Of a DNA stretch of 64,000 nt, positions 30,365 to 41,407 are shown piece after piece. Under the pieces are notes generated by a model, which saw nothing but the letters and a program-made list of their open reading frames with translations, had not been told where the DNA came from and did no database searches. Position numbers and translations under genes: made by a program. Positions within the stretch are counted from its first letter, which is position 1; each line of letters starts with the position of its first letter. Source of the stretch: Tolypocladium sp. Sup5 PDA-1 (Eukaryota; Ascomycota; Sordariomycetes; Hypocreales; Ophiocordycipitaceae). Location: positions 434,001 to 498,000 of the forward strand of contig JPHH03000010.1 of assembly GCA_000750105.3 (NCBI GenBank), in the 5' to 3' direction.

Positions 30365-32034
30365 ATGGCCGTCGCTGCGGCGCCCTCGTCGGCCTTTACC
30401 GGCATCATCATCGGCCTCGTATCCTCCTTTGGCTCCATCATCCTCATCGCCCTCGTCGTCTTCGTCTTCTGGGCCTCGGGATGTGCGGGCTCGGGACGCA
30501 TCCTGCTCGACCGCCTGGGCCGCCCAGGAGAGTATGACGATGAGCAGGCATTTGCAAGGGAGGAGGCCGAGGCGCTCGAGACGATGGATGACATGGCCCG
30601 GACAGAGTATATGAGAGCCAAGGGTACGTCCACCAGCATCCGTGCTCACTTCAAGTATTCGATGGTTCGTAAAAGACCTTGTCCTGGGTGCTGACACCTG
30701 CGTTCCTAGCCTTTGTCACCGCCAATCCTCCCGAGTCCCTCCAGACCGATATTTCACTGTCGCAATACCTCGCCATCCAGGAAAAGGGCGTCTCCGCGTG
30801 GGAGTTTGAGCCCGAGCTCGAAATCGCCAACTGCTTCGTCGAGGCCCGGACGGAAATCGAGTTCTTCGACTCCGAGTGCACCGTCATGAGCAACCTGCCC
30901 GTGCCCAAGCAAAACGACGTCTACTACTGGGAGGCCAAGATATACGATAAACCCGAGAACACACTCCTGGCCATCGGCATGGCCACCAAGCCCTACCCAC
31001 TGTTTCGGTTACCTGGTAAGCGAATCTCGTGCCTCGGCTGGCCGCGAGTGCGCAGCATCTAACATGGCTATCCAGGCTACCACAAGTACTCGGTTGCATA
31101 TCACTCTGACGGCTCCCGCCACTACAACCAGCCGTTCAGCCGGACGCCCTACGGACCGCAGCTCGTGCAGGGCGACGTCATCGGCGTCGGCTACCGGCCC
31201 CGGACTGGAGCCATCTTCTTCACACGGAACGGCAAGAGGCTCGAGGAAGTTGTGCATGGTCTGAAGTCGCAAAACTTCTTTCCCGCCGTCGGAGCCAACG
31301 GCCCGGCTGTTGTCCATGTCAACCTTGGCCAGTCGGGATTCGTCTTCATCGAGGCCAACGTCAAGAAATGGGGTCTGGCGCCGGTGACAGGCAGTCTTGC
31401 GCCACCGCCACCCTACGGCTCCGAGCAGGGTAGTATTCTGCTGGAAACGGGGACCAAGGACGGAGCCATGCCCGGCCAGGGCCGACCCCATGGCCAGTCG
31501 GTCAGCAGCTCGCCGTACAACGTCCACCACGTTGGAAGCAACCTGAACACACACCACGGACGTTCACGGAGCGGCAACTTCAGAGTGCTTCCTCCCACGA
31601 GCCCCGGCCCCGTCAGAAGCCCGACTGACATCTCCCTCGCCCAGTTGGTGCCCAACGACGAGAGTGGCGAGGCTAGTAGCAGTGCGCTGGTGCAGGAACA
31701 GCATCACGAGGAGCATCATGACGAGAACCCCTTGCACCTGCATCTCGAGGATGCGACGAACCCGCCGCCAGACTACGCGAGCCCTACCCACTCGGACGAG
31801 GGTCGAAGGTACAGCACCGATAGCGAGGAGAACACACCCCTGATTAGAGTCATGGGCCGCGGCCGTGGCGACTCGACGTCTACGGTGATATTCCCTCCGA
31901 GGAATCAGGAACAGCCGCACCCTCCCGTGCCGAGTTACAGCGATGCCGTGCGAGATGGCGCCGGCATGCACAGGCGGGACAGCTCCGATGCTGAAACGCC
32001 CAACAGCAACAACCAATCTCCTCAAGAACAATAG
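30365..32034 (+). CDS. SSH4: Endosomal SPRY-domain ubiquitin-ligase adaptor Ssh4
   Basis: Exons 30365-30623, 30710-31015, 31076-32034; 507 residues. Introns have GTACGT and GTAAGC donors and phase-1 junctions that keep the frame. Residues ~10-36 are a membrane helix. Residues ~110-290 are a SPRY domain: the VYYWEAKIYDKPEN segment, GMATKPYPLFRLPGYHKYSVAYH across the second junction, and GVGYRPRTGAIFFTRNG. The tail carries PY-type WW-binding motifs (PPPPY near 306, a divergent PPPDY near 415, PVPSY near 480) for a Nedd4/Rsp5 ligase. Yeast Ssh4 recruits Rsp5 to endosomal and vacuolar membrane cargo for sorting into multivesicular bodies; helix, SPRY, PY order and length all agree. Confidence 0.92.
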
Positions 32035-32974
32035 CCCTCGCCATGTTCAAAGCGACGACTATTGGGCGAGATACTTGAACGCCCATGGATGACACCCTCG
32101 GCCCTCGACAGAGGATCAAGGGACGAGCAATGGAATGAGTTGGGCCGGCTCCCAGACTTGGAGCCGGCCGTTGCGCGAAGCAGAAGCAAAAGCCGGAGTT
32201 TGAGGGGAGATGTTTTTATCCAAACACACAGTATAACGTGTCTCGCGCAGGCGCCTCGGAGTTTTGTATAGCATCAGGATCAGCACGAATCTTCTCTCTC
32301 GTTGACACGACACACACGAACCTACACACGTACCACTACAACCGCTCGCACTGGGTCTGCTACTTTCTTTTTGTGTTTCCTTGCTCTTTAGACTAGGGCT
32401 ATACGGTCGGAATCGGGGTCGGGCATGACGGGACTGGAGCGGGGGCTGATTAGCGATACCCATCATAGCCTGACGAGAATGCATTCGCTTGTTTGTTGAA
32501 CCCCATATGAAGTTGGTGTTGGCGGGCCGCCTCAGATGGTGGTTGGAGTTGTTGTTGAGGGCGGCTGAGAGGGTAGCCAGCTGTCGGCACTGGAGTAATC
32601 GAGCTTAAATGACGATCCCACATGTTTAGAACCCGGATGAGCCTGAAACAATGCGTAGTGCGATCAATGCCGTTGATATTCGTCTTCCGTATTGAGTAGG
32701 TGTTGTCGCGGGACGCGTGGACATGAGGCCCCTGGACCAGGAAGGGGCGCAGGGTGGCGATCCTGGGGCGACGAGCCCGGTGGATGCAAAGTGCCTCTTT
32801 GAACCTCATGTATCTCTTGGGGATGCGGTTCTATCAATCCATAGTTTGGCATGGAGTTATGGAACCCCTGAATTGTCTAGATGCCCTGGTGACGCCTGCA
32901 GTCCCTTTGGCTCTGAAGACTAGAAAATATCGACCCCAATAACTGCACTACAGCAACTGTCACACAATACACAG
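32035..32974. other. Convergent intergenic region
   Basis: Lies between the 3' ends of the Ssh4 gene (plus) and the MDR gene (minus). No supported gene. Confidence 0.5.
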
Positions 32975-34173
32975 CTAGTTGATGCTGTAAACCAGCTTCA
33001 CCCCCGATATCTTTCCATCACGCATCTCCTGGAGCCCGTCCAAGACACCGCCCAACCCCCCGTCCCGCACACTTGGCGGGTGCACCCTGAGCCGGCCTTG
33101 GGACAGCAGTTCCTGCGCCAGCCTCGTGAACCGGACCGCAAACACAGCGTCCTCTGGCTTCGCCGGAACGTCGAGGTCGCCGATCCGGAAAGCCTCGCCG
33201 ACGGCCGTGAACGCCATGGTGCTGAGGTTGGCCACGTCCCCGCGCGGCAGGCTCGGGATGGGGTTCAGCGACGTATACCTGCCGCCGGGGGTTCCGATGG
33301 CCGCGCAGCAGAGGCGGGCCGTCTCCTCGGTTGCGACGGTGTCGAAGGCGTAGGCGAGGGCGTTGTTGGTCGCCTTGCGGATGTCGGCGGCGCAGCCTGG
33401 GGAGGCGTAGTCGAAGACGTGGTCTGCGCCTAGGCCGCGGACGAACTGCGTGTTTCGAGGCGAGCACGTCGCCATGACTTGTAAACCGGACCTACATTCG
33501 CCGCAGTGTTTCAGCACGACCACATCCAACTCAAGCTGCCTTTGGCACCTACAGCTTTGCGAATTGAATCGCTAGACTACCGGTTGCGGTGCTTCCGCCG
33601 TAGACCAGCACGGGAATGGGCTCCTTTGCGGGAGTGTCGGGCAGCGGCAGGCCGAGGGACTGATACAGCCCCTGGCCGAGGGTGACGATGCCCGCGCCCA
33701 GCGTCGCGGCGTCCTCGAACGACATGCCGTCGGGGACTCTCATCTGGATATCGCCCTTGGCGACAACGTACTCTGCAAAGGCGCCGTCGTCGTGGTTGGA
33801 GTGGTTACCTTGCAGGCCGCACCGACGCAACGAGTCAGCGAATAGTCTACACCGCAAGACCCCGGGGAAGTACCGTTTCTTTGGATATTTGAAACTACTA
33901 CTCACATCCATGAACGAGGCCCATCACCCTATCCCCAACCTTGAGTCCATTGTGCACGGCCGCGCCGACCTCCCGCACCGTGCCGCTATAGTCGCAGCCC
34001 ACGACCGCCCCGGGACTCGCGAGGAAATCGACGTGCTTCCAGTCCGTCGGGTTGAGCGCCACGGCTGCCGTCTTGACCAGGATGTAGTCGTCGCGGGGCC
34101 TGGGGATCGGCGCGTCGGTGATGAGCTCTGCCCTTCCGGGGGCCTTTATCCGGATGGCCTTTTGGGTGGACAT
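32975..34173 (-). CDS. Medium-chain dehydrogenase/reductase, enoyl-reductase type (ToxD/LovC-like)
   Basis: Exons (minus) 34173-33906, 33808-33553, 33491-32975; 346 residues. The start at the second in-frame ATG is preferred because it directly precedes the conserved KAIRIKAPG strand. N-terminal GroES-like domain with VALNPTDWKH and VGCDYSGTV, then DGAFAEYVVAKGD; the cofactor domain has VYGGSTATGSLAIQFAKLSG (near 165-185) and GADHVFDY. Zinc ligands of classical alcohol dehydrogenases are absent, as in quinone oxidoreductases and the trans-acting enoyl reductases of polyketide pathways. Likely NADPH-dependent reduction of an activated C=C bond; substrate unknown. Divergent from an epimerase-like gene 334 bp away, suggesting co-regulation. 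Confidence 0.88.
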
Positions 34174-34507
34174 TGTTGTTTCTGGGAGAGTACAAAGATC
34201 AGACCAGAGCACGGCACTTGCGAAAGCATGGGAGCAACCACGAGAGAGTTGGTATTGTTTGTTGAGTTGTTTATAAGACTGTTCTTACCCCGCTCGTGTG
34301 TTGTTCGTATGTTGTTCGTATTTCGTATGCACTCGCATCTCGAGAAACGCCATTCTCGGGTTTGTATGTGCGGATACGTCGGCAGCACCTGTTCAGCCGT
34401 GCGTGAAGAGGTTATAAGACACAAGGCCCAGGCCGGACCACTCAAGCGTCGGCCAACTTCTGCCCGGTTTCCTCTCTCACCAAATAACAGTCATCACTCA
34501 GCATCCC
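34174..34507. promoter_or_regulatory. Shared divergent promoter of MDR and epimerase-like genes
   Basis: 334 bp between two divergent start codons. TTATAAGAC-type sequences occur at about 34271 and 34411 and could be core elements for either direction. Shared regulation is inferred from geometry only. Confidence 0.6.
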
Positions 34508-35503
34508 ATGGCTCCTCGTATCTTCATCACCGGTGCCGCGGGCTGGGTCGGGGGGGACTTCCTCGCGCTGATACAGCATGAGCGTCCGGGCTATGAAGTA
34601 AAAGCCCTCGTCCGCTCCCCCGAGCAAGCTCGCACGCTCAACTCGCAGTTTCCGGACGTCGACTGCGTCGTGGCCCCCCCTGAGCCGTACAGCCTGCTCG
34701 TCCGCGAAGGCGAAGCAGCGGACGTCGTGGTCCAGATCGCAGACTCGGACGACGAGCCCATGTCGCTGGCGCTTCTTCAAGGCGTCGCGAAGCACGCCGG
34801 AGCAACGTACCTGCACGTATCTGGAACGGCGACGCTCATCGACCCGTCTCACCCCCTCGGCCAGTTGGATGCCAGAGCCTATCGCGACGCCTCCCAGACG
34901 CCCGAGGTCCTCAGCCTGCCTCTTGAACGCCTGCATGCCGAAATCGAGCAGAAGATCGTGGAGCAGGCCGAAACGCTACATGCAAAGGCCGCCATCGTTT
35001 CACTGCCGGTCATGTACGGGCGAGGCCGCGGGCTAAAGACGCCTCACAGCAAGGTCTTTGAGCCGTACCTCCGTGCCGTGGTGTCTCACGGGCAGGCGTT
35101 TGTCGTCGGAGACGGCCTGAATGCCTTGAGCAAGGCACACGTATCCGACGCATCGTCGGCTTTGCTACTGCTGCTCGATGAGGCGCTGAAAGGCGAGTCT
35201 AGCAAGGCGTCCTGGGGAAGGAGCGGGTATTACTTCGTCGAGACGGGCGAGTCTTCGTTTACGGACGACGCAAAGGAGCTGGCTGAGGTGCTGCGAGCCG
35301 GGGGGTTCATTGGCAGCGCGGAGGTTGACGGGCTGGATGAGGCTGCAGTTGCTAGATTCTGGTCCCTGGGGCCGAAGTTTTGGGGATCAAACGCCAGATG
35401 CCGGGCTGAAAGGCTGAGAGCTCTCGGGTGGCAGCCTTCTGGTATTTCACGAAAGGCGTCACTGGGGGAGACAGTTGACTACTTCTTGAGCTCGAGTTCT
35501 TAA
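34508..35503 (+). CDS. NAD(P)-dependent epimerase/dehydratase-like extended SDR
   Basis: Single exon, 331 residues. N-terminal Rossmann fold with ITGAAGWVGGDFL (TGxxGxxG, residues ~7-19) and EVKALVRSPEQ as the second strand. A VSGTATL segment near 105 and LPVMYGRGRG near 175 fit the nucleoside-diphosphate-sugar epimerase family, followed by KAHVSDASSALLLLLDEAL and YYFVETGESSF, both typical of fungal members. The canonical YxxxK pair is not obvious, so catalytic class is uncertain; substrate unknown. It faces the MDR enzyme across a short promoter and precedes a SRPBCC protein, hinting at a small redox pathway. Confidence 0.85.
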   Translation: MAPRIFITGAAGWVGGDFLALIQHERPGYEVKALVRSPEQARTLNSQFPDVDCVVAPPEPYSLLVREGEAADVVVQIADSDDEPMSLALLQGVAKHAGATYLHVSGTATLIDPSHPLGQLDARAYRDASQTPEVLSLPLERLHAEIEQKIVEQAETLHAKAAIVSLPVMYGRGRGLKTPHSKVFEPYLRAVVSHGQAFVVGDGLNALSKAHVSDASSALLLLLDEALKGESSKASWGRSGYYFVETGESSFTDDAKELAEVLRAGGFIGSAEVDGLDEAAVARFWSLGPKFWGSNARCRAERLRALGWQPSGISRKASLGETVDYFLSSSS

Positions 35504-36237
35504 ATTTGGGATGGTGGCAACTCATCAACTTCATGACATATGAAAAAGGGGTTGACATTGCACTTCCTGTGTTTCCACGGGTACTGTCAAGGAGAGTGCA
35601 CGCGAATTGCGGGTTGGGTTCAACGCAGCGCCTTGTTCGTTATTCTACGTTGCGAATAGAGTAAGGTAGCGAGCGTGAACTTGCAAGCCCACGTGCTTGT
35701 CGTACTTCGTACCTTACTTACACAAGTTATACTAAGAAACAGCAGCCACAACACCAAGCACCCCACCATCTTCAAGGACGACACTATCTTTCATCCATCC
35801 CTTTCATCCCCTTTATCGCAAATCACACAACTTTAAACTCTGATACTGCCCAGCACTCGGTGACGCGATGATCAATTGGCCGTCCAAAAAGTGGCGTTCC
35901 GCTTCGACTCAGCCATGGCGGACCAACGACTCTCCGCGCCAGCGCCTCGTCGCGCCTCCACGCTACCACAAGCCTCGATAACATCAGCATGACGAACCTC
36001 ACGGCTCCGTAACTGCCTCCGCAATGAGCCAAACTACGCGTGACCTCGGTCACGCCATTGCTGGGAAGATGGTAAAAGTGCCGTGGATTGGCGCAAAGTC
36101 AAGATGCTACATGTATGCCGGAGCATTGCCTCGCGACTAGCAACGACAAGCAACGACGTTGAGAAAGGAAACTCCAAAGAATGCATGAAACGCTGCACAA
36201 GGGACCGCAAGAGGTCCCGGCCGCGAGGGCAAAGAGA
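35504..36237. other. Intergenic, 734 bp
   Basis: No supported gene. It includes GTACTTCGTACC near 35701, a member of a short motif family seen elsewhere in the window. Confidence 0.45.
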
Positions 36238-36736
36238 ATGCAGATTTACACAGAAATCGAAATCGACCGCCCTCCAGAGCAAGTCAGGCACATAGTCCGT
36301 CCCCAACCCCCCGGAGCCCGTTCATCACGAGTATAACCGTATGCCGCAGTTCCTCTACTTCCAATCCTACCCGACGTGGACGCAGGGCTACATCAAGTCC
36401 ATCACGGCCGAGGACCCGGCCCTCGCGCCCGGCAGCAAGCTCCGCGTAGTCATGGCGGCCGCGACCGTCTCGCCCAAGGTGCTGGCCAACTCGCCCGACG
36501 AGTTCCGCTGGCGCGGCTGGATGCATGGCGTCCCGGGCATGTTCACCGGCGAGCACATTTTCGTCTTTGAGCCCAGCAAGACTGCGCCCGGGGGCACGAC
36601 GTTTGTGCAGGCGGAGAGCTTTTCTGGCGTGCTTACGTTTTTGAAACCGGAAGGGGCGGAGCTTTGGAAGTCGGTTAAGAAGGATTTCGTGGGCTTCAAT
36701 GAGGATCTGAAGAAGAAGTGCGAGAGTGACGGGTAG
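36238..36736 (+). CDS. SRPBCC (Bet v1-like/polyketide-cyclase fold) protein, 147 aa
   Basis: Exons 36238-36294 and 36350-36736; 147 residues. The first exon supplies the missing N-terminal strand (EIEIDRPPEQVRHI) and joins in phase 0 to FLYFQSYPTWTQGYIKSI. The unspliced frame meets a stop inside the intron, which supports the splice. The donor GTCCGT is weak; the acceptor CCGCAG and a TATAAC branch are normal. Later motifs DEFRWRGWMHG, GEHIFVFEPS and PGGTTFVQAESFSGVL fit fungal SRPBCC proteins, which bind hydrophobic ligands in a deep cavity and sometimes catalyse cyclisation. The ligand is unknown. Length is at the short end of the family. Confidence 0.82.
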
Positions 36737-36980
36737 GATGCGGTGCTGTACAGATACTTTAGTGTCTATGCGGCCAAAAGCACAACCATCTTGAAGCATC
36801 AGTGCAGGTGCAGTATGTAGAGTGATGGTCACGATGCGGTGCTGTGTGCTCCTGCTGGCTGTCTAACAATCGGGTTGCTGTAATCGCTCATCCATGGTAT
36901 AAAGAGATGATGTAGCAAGCTCTTCACTCCACATCTTGTTTCAGTGGTAGTGCCGGTGGAGGAGGGGGTCCAGTTCCCGG

Positions 36981-37863
36981 TCATAAGGGGGGTTTCTCAT
37001 ACCACTGTTTTGATATCTGCACTTCACTCCACTTCGGAGGCCGCTTCAACAACCCACTGTCGGCCAACCGCTGGACTATGACGGGGAAGCTGTCGTGCGC
37101 CTCGGCCCAGCCTAGGCAGTCTGTTATCTGGGCGTTGGGCGTGAACGGGACGGTAAGCCCCTTTTCGGTCCGCGTCGCCTCCGAGGCAGCGTCGTCGGAG
37201 AAACAACGCAAGTTCCGGCATGCATCCGTCCAAGTCTTGGGCTTGGGGTTAACGAGTATCTGGCGGCCATCTGCTTCCGCGTGTCGGGGACTGGTGGTGA
37301 TCTGTCCAGCAGGGCAGCGTTGATACATCCTCGCTCGAATGCCGAGTATTTCTCGCCGCCAGTCCTACTGGTAGCCTCGTCTCGCCAGACGGGTGTCGGG
37401 TAGTCGTAGAAGTGGAACCAACGAGAAATGTCAGTATCAGCAACAAAAGGAAATACGAAGAAATGTTAATCACAGGCAGCAACTCACAATCTTCGCTGCC
37501 ACTGGTGTCTTCTGCTCCCAAATCGAGCCTCGAACACACATACATCGACGCCGGCTCCGAGGTGCCATCGCAGTCTGAGGTCGCTGACCGGTCCAGGGAA
37601 ACGGCGCAGTTGTGGATTTTTGAAACTCTCCCACCCAAGATGCGGATCGCAAGTCTTTTCGTCTTGCGACGTGAAGGAGAGTCCTGAGGCCAGGATGGTG
37701 GTGACTTGGCAAGTCTAGAAACGGTGAATTTGCTGTGGACGACAGCCAGGCTGAGTATGCCGTCCGTGGGCTGTTCAACGCAAATGCTCAGAGCTCGACC
37801 AACAACACTTGTGCATGAGTTGGCCACCGGCGCCCAGAATCTCCGAAAGGCAAAAGTTAGCAA
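36981..37863 (-). pseudogene. Probable decayed or mis-framed gene of unknown function
   Basis: Strongly coding-like stretches (GC-rich third positions, normal residue mix) occur on the minus strand in different frames: roughly 37863-37474, then ~37440-37220 (contains WFHFYDYPTPVWRDEATSR), then ~37220-36981 (contains PKTWTDACRNLRCFSDD, ending WSEVQISKQWYEKPPL). A good donor (GTGAGT near 37468) and branch (TACTGAC near 37432) are present, but no AG follows at the expected place: TTTCTCGT stands where TTTCTCAGT would be. Another one-base frame change is needed near 37200. This fits a gene inactivated by small deletions, or indel errors in the assembly. I do not recognise the family. Confidence 0.4.
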
Positions 37864-40600
37864 CCTGTTTCAAACAAGGCCAAGATTCTGGGGTATCCCA
37901 ACCGGCCAAATGCAAAAGAAACATGCTGTATTGAAGCCAGTGCCGGCTAGTGTTGATGCTCCCAGTCGGCCCCTTCATGCTCGACAGAACCCAGCACCAA
38001 GGGCAACATTCCTATCTATGTGGGTAAAAACCCAGACGGTTGAACAACGAATGCTCAGCACACACCACATACCTAAGTACAATGAGGATAACAGCGCCGT
38101 CCGATATTTCGAGGACCTGGCTTCGAGGACTGGTTCTTCGTCGGTCTACCCAAAAACCATCGGCCGGCGGACTAAGCAACAAACGGCCAGAGGGAGGAGT
38201 GATGGATTTTTCTGCTTCACTAACCCACGGACAGTGACACTCGGACTTGGTTGCAACTCTTGCTGAATCTGAGCGTTTTCTCGTGTTGGTCAGCTTGAGG
38301 AGTGTACGCTCCGTGTGCCATGTGCAGAGTGACTTTCATGCGGAACTAGACGATCGAGCGTGAACCCTAGCTGAAGGATCGGTCGACGACCTATGAATCC
38401 TTTCAATTGCACTGGTATAGGCGGCGTCGTTTATAGGAGACTCCTGAGTGTCGGAAAGATTCCACCCCAAACTCCGACGAGCTTTGCTATCTCTCATCTT
38501 AGCAGAACCAAGGGTTGATTGCGAAATGACCAGAGCGGACCACGAACAAACAGCACAACACTTGATAGCCACACCCGACAATCAAAGTAGCCATCCCCCC
38601 GGCGCACGCAGGATCCTCCAGCCGCATCCGACGACACCACCCCCGGCCACCTCGTATAGCATCCACCGCCGCCAAGACAGGAAACAAGGCCCGCGCGCCA
38701 ACCGCGGCTATTGATTTTTTCCCAGCTCTTTCTTCTTTTGGTGTTCGGTCATTTGCCGGTAAGAGAAGGTGGCGATCCAGGGGATGCGGTTGGTTGGCAG
38801 AGTTGAGATTGATGATGATGTGAAAGCTCTCAGTGGCCGGCGAGCCTAACCCACCCCCCCTCCCCTGTCTGTGTCTGTAATACGATGAACCTACGAGTAC
38901 GTGCTTGTTCAAATGCTTCGTCTCGTTCGGCAGGGTGCGGTTTTAGGAGCTATTCCGCGAGGCCAGTGGATAGAAGGGGGCGCTGATGGTTCGCGAATGC
39001 TACGCTGACAAGAAGGGCTCAGGGGGTGGACCGGACGCATCGCGCTCCTCAACTACAACGTTGCTCGACAACTATCAGCATCATTGATCCTAGAATTAAA
39101 AATAAACAGAACCAGACTCTACGTCACTTCACACGACATCCTCGCTCTAGACTACCCTGTCCCCGAGCCGGTGACGCTCGGCGATCTTCACACGCCCCTA
39201 ACGCGTCCCACCGCGTGAGTCCCCCGATCGATGTCTTGCAGACGGACACCCCCGAGGATTGGGAACAGTGTACGAAGTACTTATCGCGTAAAGTGAATAC
39301 TTCTAGTCCGTACCGGGGCAATTTGGCCAATATCGAGGTACTTTGACTCGACATCGCGTCCAAGGGAGGAGCCAAGACACCCACCAGTCGCAACCCCAGC
39401 GTCACACCTCACATCCCGCCGTGCGCATGCTGTCTCGGGTCCCCAGTATGAATCCCATGCCGGCTTCCTCCGTGGTGAGCGCCCTTTGTCAGTGTACTTG
39501 CATACGTACCCCCTGCCCGACGTACACCTGTGATGACCGAGTCACTCGGCAACTTACACGCCTCCAACGCACAACTCACGATCCTTCGTAGCCCACAAGT
39601 GTCAATAATATTAGCCGGTTCTCTTGGCTTGGGGATAAATACATTTATCCCGTTTTCATACGGACTATACCAGGCTGGTTCGCAGCGAGAGCCGGGACTG
39701 CCCAGGAACCAGGGGAAACTCAGACGCCCCCTTCTCGGCATACCTCTCCGTTTCCACACAACCTCAAATCTCCATAGCACACGGTGCATGCCCGTTTGAA
39801 ACCCATCTCCGTCTCCAAAATACTCGTACATGCGACATCCCACGCCCCTCCGCTCCCTTTTATGCCCACGCCGATCCTGCGACCCAAGCCGCCGCCACAC
39901 TCGTATAAACACCCCCACACGCGGGCAATAAGCTCCCAACTACCGCTCCCAGCCATCCCCTGACTAGAGAAGGCCCTGCTAGACCCCCGGCAAGCTCCGT
40001 ATGTTAGCATGGCCGGGGCGAGGGTGGAGCGACGGACCGCGTGGGAGACCGAATTCAGGGGGCAGTTGAGCACATGGCACAGGTGGAGACCCAAGACCTT
40101 TCCAACGTAGTCCGTACTCGTAATGGAGAAGTAGAGCACGAGACTGGACAGGGATGAAAACGAGGCTTGACGCCTTGAAAAGTCTAAACACAGGACGTCA
40201 CCAAGGCACGGTAGACAGACCAAGTTGTAGCTTGCAACTGCCGCATACGCACACGTTGTATTATCCTCCCCGGCCGAGTGTGCCCCAGCCTCTCTCAAAC
40301 AATCAACTACTCATCTTTGCTTCATCTTCAAGGACATCGTATCCAAAAAAAAAACACCAGTCAATCCATGCAAGCACTGCTAAGACAGCGTCTTTTCCCT
40401 GTTCCCAAGTTGCCCAAGCTCCAAAAATAAATCACAAGTCCCGAAAAAATCAAAACCACCAAAAAAGGTTCCCAAAAAAAACTCCATGTAACACCATGCT
40501 TTATCAAAATCGCACGCATCCGCGCGTGGTGACGCGACCACCAACAGGTGCATCGCTATGCAGTGGAATGTCCGTCGCCATGTGTCTCGCTAACTTTTGT
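37864..40600. other. 2.7 kb intergenic region
   Basis: No supported gene. A-rich sequence lies at 40345-40485. Several TACGAAGTAC/TAGTCCGTA-type short motifs occur (39271, 39304, 40108). Confidence 0.45.
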
Positions 40601-40607
40601 GTGTGTC

Positions 40608-40900
40608 CGTAAGGAGTGGATCTATATCGTCGTGATAGTCGTAAAAGGAGTGTGTATTATAATTGTGGGGTATCATTCGTAAAAGGAGTGTCGATTGTTT
40701 GTTGGGTATCATCGCAAGGAGCGTGATGTATTAAGTAATACATTAGGGTCGATGGTATTAGTATGTCGTAAGGAACGTCGTCGAGATCAACTCGGTGTAA
40801 GGAATGTTGTGCCGGGCGGGGACAAGCGCATCGATCAGGCTCGGCTGTCGAGGCCCTCCGCGCGCGGTGTTGACTGTGTTGTAGCGAGTGTAAAGGAGTG
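40608..40900. repeat. Array of degenerate CGTAAAAGGAGTG motifs
   Basis: Seven copies of a CGTAA(AA)GGAGTG-like motif at 40608, 40640, 40678, 40713, 40767, 40796 and 40889. Copies three and four share the preceding GGTATCAT, suggesting local duplication. In the direction of the minus-strand transcription factor they lie in its likely 3' untranslated or downstream region and read as CACTCCTTTTACG. Confidence 0.7.
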
Positions 40901-41027
40901 TAGTGTACATGACGGCGTCTGTGTCGATTCAGACAGCGGTGACAAAGGCACAAGATCGGGTAAACAAGCGGTCCGTGGCAGAAAGCAGAAGTCGAGGTTC
41001 GGCAGCAGAGGCGCAGCAGCCGGCTAG

Positions 41028-41399
41028 TCAATCGACCCGCTTCTTGCCCTTTCGATCAGGCCGAGGCTCGTCGGGAGAAGGAACCAGCGGAGCCTGCGCG
41101 AGGGGCGAAGCGGGATGCGGGCCGGAAGACACGGAAGCAGTCTGGCGGTGTCGAGGAAAATGCGGAGTGCTGTTCGAGGGCACCGGAGACTCGGGGAGAG
41201 GAAGCATGCCGAGTTGCTCGGGGTAGAGGAACGGAGACGGGGCTCCGGAGAGTGAGGCCGCAAAGGCTGCCGGGTCCTCCAGAGGCGGGTACGTGGGAGT
41301 GGTCGTGCTGCTGGACAGGTTCCTGGACGGTAGAAAAACGGTCAATCCGATTGTGTCTTCCCTCAAGGTTGGCTGGCGGCCAGTGTTTTTGGGCGCCAT
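41028..41399 (-). CDS. Possible small Pro/Ser-rich protein directly downstream of the transcription factor, 123 aa
   Basis: The ATG at 41399 lies 8 nt after the stop codon of the Zn2Cys6 gene on the same strand. The 123-residue reading frame has coding-like third positions, is rich in Pro and Ser (TPTYPPLEDPAAFAASLSG near 35-55) and ends with a basic DEPRPDRKGKKRVD. No domain is recognised. It may be a separate short gene, an alternative C-terminal exon of the transcription factor reached by unseen splicing, or a chance frame in its 3' untranslated region. Confidence 0.35.
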   Translation of the reverse strand: MAPKNTGRQPTLREDTIGLTVFLPSRNLSSSTTTPTYPPLEDPAAFAASLSGAPSPFLYPEQLGMLPLPESPVPSNSTPHFPRHRQTASVSSGPHPASPLAQAPLVPSPDEPRPDRKGKKRVD

Positions 41400-41407
41400 C
41401 AAAGTGC

